Below the pieces are notes generated by a model that worked only from the letters and a program-made list of their open reading frames with translations, had not been told where the DNA came from and searched no databases. A DNA stretch of 64,000 nucleotides from Sphingomonadaceae bacterium PASS1 (GTDB lineage Bacteria; Pseudomonadota; Alphaproteobacteria; Sphingomonadales; Sphingomonadaceae): NCBI GenBank assembly GCA_002255985.1, contig NKIR01000001.1, positions 428,914 through 492,913 on the forward strand. The letters are read 5' to 3'. Below, in pieces: positions 58,218 to 64,000 of this stretch (within the stretch, counting starts at the first letter, position 1; every line of letters begins with the position of its first letter). The translations under genes were made by a program, and so were the position numbers.

Positions 58218-59857
58218 ATCCGGAACACCCCAAAGCGGGGCGCCTCCTCGACGGGTGCGTTTAGCGCAGCCGCGAAGGCCAGCCCCAGCACATCTCTTGT
58301 TTGCGCCGGGTCGATAATGCCGTCATCCCACAGGCGCGATGTCGCGTAATATGGGTTTCCTTCATCTTCATATTTCTGCCGGATTGGCGCCTTGAATGCT
58401 TCGGCTTCTTCTGGCGTCCATGTCGCAGCGTCGCGGTGGACTGTCGCCAACACGCTCGCCGCCTGCTCGCCGCCCATTACCGAGATGCGCGCGTTGGGCC
58501 AAGTGAACAAGAAACGCGGCGAATAAGCACGTCCACACATACCGTAATTGCCTGCACCAAAGCTGCCGCCGATCAAGACGGTGATCTTGGGCACGCTCGC
58601 AGTGGCGACGGCGGTGACGAGCTTTGCGCCATGCTTGGCGATGCCCTCCGCCTCATATTTGCCGCCGACCATGAAGCCGCTGATGTTTTGCAGGAACAGC
58701 AACGGGATCCGCCGCTGGCAAGCAAGCTCGATGAAATGCGCGCCTTTGACCGCGCTTTCCGAAAACAGCACGCCGTTATTGGCGAGGATCGCGACGGGCA
58801 TTCCCCAGATATGCGCGAATCCGCAGACCAACGTCGTGCCATACAGCGCTTTAAATTCATGAAATTCGCTGCCGTCGACCAGGCGCGCAATGACTTCGTG
58901 CACATCATAAGGCGCACGCACGTCATCGGGGATGACGCCATACAGTTCTTCGGTGTCGTATTTGGAGGGACGTGGCTCGCGTGCCCCGGCGCAGGCCGGG
59001 GTCCAGCCTGATGATGTCTGGGCCCCAGCCTGCGCTGGGGAACACGCTCCACCAAGGTGCGAGATAATATCGCGCACGATGGTCAGTGCATGTTCGTCAT
59101 TCTCCGCGACATGATCGACCACGCCCGATTTGCGGCCATGCAAATCGCCGCCGCCCAAATCTTCGGCACTGATTTCCTCACCCGTCGCTGCCTTCACCAA
59201 AGGCGGACCGGCCAAGAAGATCGTACCCTGATTGCGAACAATGACGCTCTCGTCGGACATAGCGGGAACATACGCGCCACCCGCCGTGCAACTGCCCATG
59301 ACGCAGGCAATTTGCGGAATGCCCTTGGCGCTCATATTCGCTTGATTGAAGAAGATACGCCCGAAATGGTCGCGGTCGGGAAAGACTTCATCCTGATGCG
59401 GCAGGTTCGCACCGCCGCTGTCGACCAGATAGATGCACGGCAGGTGATTGGCCTCGGCAATCTCCTGCGCGCGCAAATGCTTTTTGACGGTCATGGGGTA
59501 GTACGTGCCACCCTTCACCGTCGCGTCGTTGCAGACGATCATACACTGGCGCCCCGAAACACGACCGATCCCGCAAATCAAACCCGCGCCGGGAATCTCG
59601 CCGTCGTAAAGGTCATTGGCCGCAAGCTGGCCGACTTCCAAAAATGGCGAGCCCGGATCAAGCAGACGTTCGACGCGCTCGCGCGGCAGTAACTTGCCGC
59701 GCGATGTATGCCGCTCGCGTGACTTTTCATTGCCGCCCAGCGCAGCCTCCGCAACCTTTGCCCACAATTCGTCGCGAAGCGCGCTATTGTGCGCGACACG
59801 TTTCTTGTAGTCGTCTGCTTCGGTGTTAATTTGGGTCGTTAAGGTTGGTGCGCTCAT
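58214..59857 (-). CDS. mccB: Methylcrotonyl-CoA carboxylase beta subunit with a repeat-derived insert
   Basis: 547 residues. Carboxyltransferase signatures [38 protein letters not shown] and [19 protein letters not shown] are those of MCC beta rather than of propionyl-CoA carboxylase. Residues about 271-293 ([23 protein letters not shown]) are encoded by a family-2 palindromic repeat between the [17 protein letters not shown] helix and the [14 protein letters not shown] start of the second domain. The frame stays open. Last but one gene of the ribBX-eamA-ribH-mccB-mccA run, 4 bp after ribH. Confidence 0.92.
   Translation of the reverse strand: MSAPTLTTQINTEADDYKKRVAHNSALRDELWAKVAEAALGGNEKSRERHTSRGKLLPRERVERLLDPGSPFLEVGQLAANDLYDGEIPGAGLICGIGRVSGRQCMIVCNDATVKGGTYYPMTVKKHLRAQEIAEANHLPCIYLVDSGGANLPHQDEVFPDRDHFGRIFFNQANMSAKGIPQIACVMGSCTAGGAYVPAMSDESVIVRNQGTIFLAGPPLVKAATGEEISAEDLGGGDLHGRKSGVVDHVAENDEHALTIVRDIISHLGGACSPAQAGAQTSSGWTPACAGAREPRPSKYDTEELYGVIPDDVRAPYDVHEVIARLVDGSEFHEFKALYGTTLVCGFAHIWGMPVAILANNGVLFSESAVKGAHFIELACQRRIPLLFLQNISGFMVGGKYEAEGIAKHGAKLVTAVATASVPKITVLIGGSFGAGNYGMCGRAYSPRFLFTWPNARISVMGGEQAASVLATVHRDAATWTPEEAEAFKAPIRQKYEDEGNPYYATSRLWDDGIIDPAQTRDVLGLAFAAALNAPVEEAPRFGVFRM
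58980..59046. repeat. Family-2 palindromic repeat inside mccB
   Basis: GTGCCCCGGCGCAGGCCGGG and CCCCAGCCTGCGCTGGGG are two hairpins joined by GGTCCAG..TGGGC. Closely related to the copy between groES and groEL. It is translated in mccB as a Pro/Ala/Gly-rich loop. Confidence 0.88.
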
Positions 59858-59861
59858 CGGG

Positions 59862-60281
59862 TCAATTGAAACGATTTTGTAAATTTAGCAAGGCCATCGC
59901 CGCGATGGATGCCTCACCGCCCTTGTCTTTCTGCTTGGGGTCAGCGCGGACAATGGCTTGTTCTTCATTCTCGACCGTCAAAATGCCGTTACCAATAGCG
60001 ATACCATCCATCGTCAACGCCATGATGCCGCGCGCGCTTTCACCAGCGACGATTTCAAAATGATAGGTTTCACCGCGAATAACGACACCAATGGCAACAA
60101 AGCCATCATATTGCTGCGCTTCGGCAGCCATGGCAATCGTGCCGGGAATTTCGAGTGCACCAGGAACAGTAATGACCTCAACCTCATGCCCCTTGGCTTT
60201 CAGCGCGGCTTTTGCACCAGCGACCAACATATCGTTCAAATGGTCGTAGAAACGCGCTTCAACTATTAAAAACTTTGCCAT
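59862..60281 (-). CDS. ribH: 6,7-dimethyl-8-ribityllumazine synthase
   Basis: 139 residues: [43 protein letters not shown], the conserved [20 protein letters not shown] with the catalytic His, and [13 protein letters not shown]. It condenses the DHBP made by RibB with the pyrimidine intermediate, in the penultimate step of riboflavin synthesis. Packed between the EamA gene and mccB with 3- and 4-bp gaps. Confidence 0.96.
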   Translation of the reverse strand: MAKFLIVEARFYDHLNDMLVAGAKAALKAKGHEVEVITVPGALEIPGTIAMAAEAQQYDGFVAIGVVIRGETYHFEIVAGESARGIMALTMDGIAIGNGILTVENEEQAIVRADPKQKDKGGEASIAAMALLNLQNRFN

Positions 60282-60284
60282 TAT

Positions 60285-61124
60285 CTAACCTGCTCCCAAA
60301 ATGATTGCGGCCGCACCGAATACTATCAGTAATCCCGAGGCGATGCGCCATCTATCCAAACGCTCTTTTAGCATCAGCGCCGCCAAGACAAGCGCAATTA
60401 ACACGCTGGATTCCCGAATGGCGGACACCAAGCCGACCGGAGCGAGCCGGACGGCGAACGACCAAGTCGCAAAAGAAATCAAAGTCAGCAAACCCGATTG
60501 CCACCCGATTGTCCACGCCGACCGCAAACGGGGCATAGCGTCCCGCCGAAACCGCCACGCCAGATAGATCGGCAGCAAAACGCCGTCGGTAACAAATAGC
60601 CATGCCAGAAAAGCAACGATATTGTCCGCTTCGCGCATGCCCTGCGCCGCGACTAAACTATAAATGATTGTCGTGAGTCCGGTGAACGCTGCCGCGCCCC
60701 ACCCGCGGCGGCTCATGCCCCGACCAAGCGCGAGCGCCAAAATTCCGAATGTTATCGAGAAAATGCCAAAAATTGCAGGGGTGGTCAGTGTATCGCCGAG
60801 ATAGAAAACCCCCAACATCGCCATAGCGAGCGGCACCACCCCGCGCGCCAGCGGGTAAGCATGCGAAAAATCGCTAATTTCGTAAGACACAACCATCGTA
60901 AGTTGGTTGATGAAACTCAGCAGCGCAAAGCCCGCGAGTAGCAGCCATAGATTAGGTGACAAATTTCCAGCCCATAGCGCCACTGGCAAGGCCAAGGCTG
61001 CACAAAGCAAGGACGACCAGACACGCACCGCCAACTTGTCTTCACCGGCCTTTAAATAGGCGTGCGACGTGGCCGCTGTAAAGGCGGACACCCCTGCGAG
61101 AGCAAGGCCGGCGCTTACCGACAC
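60285..61124 (-). CDS. EamA/DMT-family transporter in the riboflavin operon
   Basis: 279 residues with about ten membrane helices and two EamA repeats (first ending near FGILALALGRG; second ending DRWRIASGLLIVFGAAAIILG). DMT transporters export or import small metabolites. Some members (RibN) take up riboflavin. Here the gene lies between ribBX and ribH with gaps of 4 and 3 bp, which supports a flavin-related substrate, but this is inferred from position. Confidence 0.85.
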   Translation of the reverse strand: MSVSAGLALAGVSAFTAATSHAYLKAGEDKLAVRVWSSLLCAALALPVALWAGNLSPNLWLLLAGFALLSFINQLTMVVSYEISDFSHAYPLARGVVPLAMAMLGVFYLGDTLTTPAIFGIFSITFGILALALGRGMSRRGWGAAAFTGLTTIIYSLVAAQGMREADNIVAFLAWLFVTDGVLLPIYLAWRFRRDAMPRLRSAWTIGWQSGLLTLISFATWSFAVRLAPVGLVSAIRESSVLIALVLAALMLKERLDRWRIASGLLIVFGAAAIILGAG

Positions 61125-61128
61125 GCGA

Positions 61129-62430
61129 TTACTCGCCTCCGGTGCCGGGGATCGCGCGCTCGCCTACAATCGAAAGGCCATAACCTTCAAGCCCAACCAG
61201 GGTGTGATGGGTGTTGGTCAGCAAAATCATGTCATGCACACCCAGCTCGGTCAGGATTTGCGCGCCGCCGCCATAATCGCGCAGCTCTTCGATTTCGGGC
61301 GCGCCAGCCTGCTTGCCTTCGGCGCGAAGCTGCATGAAACGCGAGACCATACCTTTCATGGGCTTGTTGATCACGACAATGACACCTGCCCCTTCAGCCG
61401 CAATTGCTTCCATCGAACGTGACAGCAGGCCGGAACGTTCGCTCTCTTCTCCGAACACATCCACAAACATCGACATGGTGTGCATACGGACAAGTGTCGG
61501 CTTTTCGGGATCGATACGCCCCTTCACGAGCGCCATTGTCTCGTCGCCCGTGGCTTTGTTGTAAAAGGTCATTGCGACCCATTCACCGCCCCACTTGCTT
61601 TGAAACTTCATTTCCGCGCGCTTTTCGACCAGATGGTCATGCTGACGGCGATAGGCGATCAGGTCGCGGATCGTGCCCATTTTCAAATTGTGCATGCGCG
61701 CAAACGCGACAAGGTCATCCATCCGCGCCATGGTGCCGTCGTCCTTCATGATCTCGCAGATAACGCCCGACGGGTTGAGACCGGCAAGACGGCTGATGTC
61801 GACGGCCGCCTCGGTATGCCCTGCGCGCACGAGAACGCCGCCGTCGCGCGCAGTTAGCGGGAAGACATGCCCAGGGGAAACAATGTCGTCCGGCCCCATT
61901 GAGGCATCCACAGCCACCGAAATCGTGCGGGCGCGGTCAGCAGCACTAATGCCGGTCGTGACGCCCTCACGGGCTTCTATCGACACCGTAAAAGCAGTCT
62001 GCATGCTTTCGCGGTTCTCGCGCGCCATTGGCGTCAGTCCAAGCTGCTCGCAGCGCAGCTTTGTCATCGAAAGACAGATCAGGCCACGGCCATGGGTCGC
62101 CATGAAGTTAATAGCGTCCGGCGTTGCCATTTGCGCTGGAATGATAAGGTCGCCTTCATTTTCGCGATCTTCATCGTCAACGAGGATATACATGCGTCCA
62201 TTGCGGGCTTCTTCGATGATTTCCTCAATCGGAACGAGCGCAGGCGTGTCATCGTTCGAAAAGAGATAGATTTCCAGTTTGCGCAGCGTTTCCGCTGTTG
62301 GATTCCAGCCTGCATCATCCAGATCACGCAAGGTATTGGCATGAAGGCCAGCCGCGCGCGCAAGGCCAGAACGGGACAAGCCGCCTTCGTTGACGAGATT
62401 ACGAAGCTTTTCAATTAACTGGGTGGACAT
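61129..62430 (-). CDS. RibBX-type 3,4-dihydroxy-2-butanone-4-phosphate synthase with an N-terminal HTH domain
   Basis: 433 residues. Residues about 1-58 form an HTH (GLSRSGLARAAGLHANTLRDLDD ... TAETLRKLEIYLF) like that of XRE regulators. Next is the DHBP synthase domain with DDEDRENEGDL near residue 83 and GVTTGISAADRA. The C-terminal part has the GTP cyclohydrolase II fold but lacks the zinc cysteines: where RibA has H-S-E-C ... R-C-D-C, this one reads HTMSMFVDVFGEESERSG. It therefore probably makes DHBP only. Start at ATG 62430; an ATG further upstream would overlap the palindromic operator. No FMN riboswitch fits in the 103-bp promoter region. Confidence 0.9.
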   Translation of the reverse strand: MSTQLIEKLRNLVNEGGLSRSGLARAAGLHANTLRDLDDAGWNPTAETLRKLEIYLFSNDDTPALVPIEEIIEEARNGRMYILVDDEDRENEGDLIIPAQMATPDAINFMATHGRGLICLSMTKLRCEQLGLTPMARENRESMQTAFTVSIEAREGVTTGISAADRARTISVAVDASMGPDDIVSPGHVFPLTARDGGVLVRAGHTEAAVDISRLAGLNPSGVICEIMKDDGTMARMDDLVAFARMHNLKMGTIRDLIAYRRQHDHLVEKRAEMKFQSKWGGEWVAMTFYNKATGDETMALVKGRIDPEKPTLVRMHTMSMFVDVFGEESERSGLLSRSMEAIAAEGAGVIVVINKPMKGMVSRFMQLRAEGKQAGAPEIEELRDYGGGAQILTELGVHDMILLTNTHHTLVGLEGYGLSIVGERAIPGTGGE

Positions 62431-62450
62431 ATGACCTCCAACATTCGCAG

Positions 62451-62474
62451 AATAGCGAAACATGATTCGCTATT
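62451..62474. promoter_or_regulatory. Perfect 9-bp-arm palindrome upstream of ribBX
   Basis: AATAGCGAA-N6-TTCGCTATT, 21 bp before the ribBX start, in the divergent region shared with the DUF2855 gene. Too close to ribBX to leave room for much else; a repressor operator is likely. The binding protein is unknown; the HTH domain of RibBX itself is a candidate. Confidence 0.6.
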
Positions 62475-62484
62475 TTCACACTGA

Positions 62485-62513
62485 AATGTGATTGTCAAAG
62501 CATGAATCACATT
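62485..62513. promoter_or_regulatory. Second perfect 9-bp-arm palindrome upstream of the DUF2855 gene
   Basis: AATGTGATT-N11-AATCACATT, 20 bp before the DUF2855 start. A further TCACA-N6-TGTGA inverted repeat overlaps its left side (62476-62491). Spacing between the arms is one and a half to two helical turns, fitting a dimeric regulator. Confidence 0.6.
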
Positions 62514-62533
62514 GATATGTTGAGGAGAGTGTC

Positions 62534-63622
62534 ATGGCGCAGACAATATGGGTAAACAAAGCGAAGCTTTCGGAAAATATGGTCCATGATGCCGACCTGC
62601 CCATATTGGCGGATGGCGCCATCAGGCTGAAAATCGAAAGCTTCTCGGTAACCGCAAACAACATCACTTATGCCGTCATTGGCGACATGTTCGGATACTG
62701 GAACTTCTTTCCGGCTGAAGGCGCGTGGGGCGTCGTTCCCATGTGGGGACATGCGGTGGTCACCGAATCCCGCCACGCAGAAATCTCCGTTGGTGAGCGC
62801 GTATACGGCTATCTTCCCATGGGCACGCATTTGGACGTCTTGCCGGGAAAAGTGAGCGCCAGCGGCTTCAGCGACACCGCAGCCCATCGCCAGCCCATGA
62901 GCCCAATCTATAACCAGTATAGTCGTATTAACGCGGACCCTGAGCATGATGCGGCCAAAGAGACAGAGCGCATGCTATTTGGGCCGCTGTTCAAAACTGG
63001 TTTTCTCATTGAAGCCATGTTCCGCCGCGAAGATTGGTTCGGCGCGCAGAATTTGGTCATGACGAGCGCGTCGTCGAAAACATCTATGAGCCTCGCGAGC
63101 GTTGCGAAGGACTTGTCGCCCCATATCAAACGGATTGGCCTGACATCAAAAGGCAATGTCGCATTCGTTGCCAATTCAGGTCTCTATGACGAGGTCATCG
63201 CCTATGATGACATTGGCGATTTGCCCGCTGCGGTCTCGGTAGCCGTTGATTTTGCCGGTAACAGCGGATTGCTGCGCGGCATTCACGACGCGCTCGGGGA
63301 GCATCTAAAATATAGCTGCCTCGTCGGCGCAACGCATGTCGATGCACGCGGCGCGAACAGCCCGGGCGGCAATGGTGACGCAATGCCAGGCCCCAAGCCA
63401 ATTCTTTTCTTCGCACCCGATCACGCCGTCGCCACCATTCAGGAACTTGGTCCCAAAGGCTTTGGCGAAGCTGTTGCGACAAGCTGGAAAAGCTTCCTTG
63501 TCGCCGTAGACGGTGTCGTGGAAATCGATGAACGCACTGGAATAACCAATGCTATTCCCGCGTTCACCGACACATTTCAGGGCAAAGCAGAACCCGCGAT
63601 CGGGATTATCATTCGTCCTTAA
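62534..63622 (+). CDS. DUF2855 family protein
   Basis: 362 residues after GAGGAGAG. The N-terminal part (KIESFSVTANNITYAVIGDM ... WGVVPMWGHAVV) and a Rossmann-like central region (QNLVMTSASSKTSMSLASVAKDLS) recall medium-chain reductases, but zinc ligands and a normal GxGxxG are absent. This fits DUF2855, whose function is unknown. It is transcribed away from ribBX and ends by overlapping the amidohydrolase gene by 14 bp. Confidence 0.85.
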   Translation: MAQTIWVNKAKLSENMVHDADLPILADGAIRLKIESFSVTANNITYAVIGDMFGYWNFFPAEGAWGVVPMWGHAVVTESRHAEISVGERVYGYLPMGTHLDVLPGKVSASGFSDTAAHRQPMSPIYNQYSRINADPEHDAAKETERMLFGPLFKTGFLIEAMFRREDWFGAQNLVMTSASSKTSMSLASVAKDLSPHIKRIGLTSKGNVAFVANSGLYDEVIAYDDIGDLPAAVSVAVDFAGNSGLLRGIHDALGEHLKYSCLVGATHVDARGANSPGGNGDAMPGPKPILFFAPDHAVATIQELGPKGFGEAVATSWKSFLVAVDGVVEIDERTGITNAIPAFTDTFQGKAEPAIGIIIRP

Positions 63623-64000
63623 ATACCCGGCCGTCCTTCATCACGAACTTCACCGCTTTCAAAACGGTGACGTCTAATGTAGGATCGCCTGCAACGGCAA
63701 TAAGATCAGCAGCTTTGCCGAGCTCAAGGCTGCCCACTTCCTTCTCCACGCCTAACAGGGTTGCCGCGTTCATCGTCGCAGCCTGAATCGCCGCGCTGGC
63801 GGGCATGCCATGCTTGACCATCAGCTCGAACTCGTCAGCATTCTTTCCATGTTTTGAGACACCGGCATCTGTCCCGAACGCAATTTTCACGCCTGCGGGA
63901 TACGCCTTTTCAAGACCTTTGCCCGTAACGCCAATGCGCCATTTGACCTTTGCCAACACGTCTGGCGGATAGGCATTGGGGTTCGCCGCAAGCCGTTCAA
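63609..64000 (-). CDS. Amidohydrolase family protein (imidazolonepropionase-like), C-terminal part
   Basis: The frame is open to the window edge on this strand; about 130 residues are visible. AGVKIAFGTDAGVSKHGKN carries the metal-binding Asp of the TIM-barrel amidohydrolases, and ATLLGVEKEVGSLELGKAADLIAVAGDP is the usual end of the composite beta-sandwich. The earlier His ligands are outside. Substrate not evident; related enzymes cleave Xaa-Pro dipeptides or cyclic amides. It converges on the DUF2855 gene. Confidence 0.85.
   Translation of the reverse strand, partial: ERLAANPNAYPPDVLAKVKWRIGVTGKGLEKAYPAGVKIAFGTDAGVSKHGKNADEFELMVKHGMPASAAIQAATMNAATLLGVEKEVGSLELGKAADLIAVAGDPTLDVTVLKAVKFVMKDGRVFKDE

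Noticed and set aside
62430-62533. FMN riboswitch before ribBX
   Set aside because: Only 103 bp separate the divergent starts, and none of the conserved RFN-element segments are visible; palindromes occupy the space instead.

Overview
The window looks like chromosomal DNA of an alphaproteobacterium of the order Sphingomonadales. This rests on the gene set: two large TonB-dependent receptors, a K+-independent H+-pyrophosphatase, an ATP12-type F1 assembly chaperone, bolA/J-domain/cobS/cobT synteny, a short HisG, and an infA-maf-RNase-yacG-tRNA-Phe block. A Sphingorhabdus- or Sphingopyxis-like genus is plausible but is an inference. I saw no phage, IS transposase, plasmid or CRISPR locus. Most of the window is ordinary housekeeping sequence.

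Layout. 1-5.6 kb: end of an alkaline-phosphatase-superfamily gene, an LpxH-like hydrolase with a GT4 glycosyltransferase, a tiny DUF2256 gene, and a TonB receptor. 5.6-7.8 kb (minus): tRNA-Phe, yacG, an RNase E/G protein, maf and infA. 7.9-12.7 kb: a TonB receptor with a Gly/Pro-rich insert, and a cupin-like/GNAT pair. 12.8-20.7 kb (minus): S9 peptidase, hppA, thiL, nusB, hisD, hisG. 20.8-22.7 kb: alpha/beta hydrolase, a secreted protein and bolA. 22.7-27.9 kb (plus): J-domain protein, cobS, a periplasmic peroxiredoxin, a lipoprotein hydrolase, cobT. 28-34 kb (plus): nitroreductase, desaturase, cysS, a hydroxyacid dehydrogenase, an HPP protein. 34.2-39.3 kb (minus): groESL behind a CIRCE operator, and hisBHAF. 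39.3-42.3 kb (plus): sspB, fumC, gmk. 42.3-46.6 kb (minus): a tight run from an RluA-type enzyme and crcB down to an ATP12 chaperone. 46.7-50.2 kb: a GAF protein, a membrane-anchored regulator and a lipoprotein. 50.4-53.5 kb: the most plastic stretch, with a DUF167 gene and its truncated copy, a charged-repeat exported protein, a beta-barrel protein, palindromic repeats and an octamer microsatellite. 53.5-64 kb: acnA, then a five-gene minus-strand run (ribBX-eamA-ribH-mccB-mccA) joining riboflavin synthesis to a leucine-catabolic carboxylase, a divergent DUF2855 gene and the end of an amidohydrolase.

The strongest unusual signal is three families of dispersed palindromic repeats. They sit mostly between genes, but one copy lies in frame inside cysS and one of another family in frame inside mccB, so they are translated as extra peptide in two enzymes. 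Other points worth a look are: RibBX fused to an N-terminal HTH domain, with two perfect 9-bp-arm palindromes in its divergent promoter region; a regulator gene with no normal start codon; a 9-residue-repeat charged protein paired with an outer-membrane barrel; and two local duplications (nitroreductase 3' end and DUF167).
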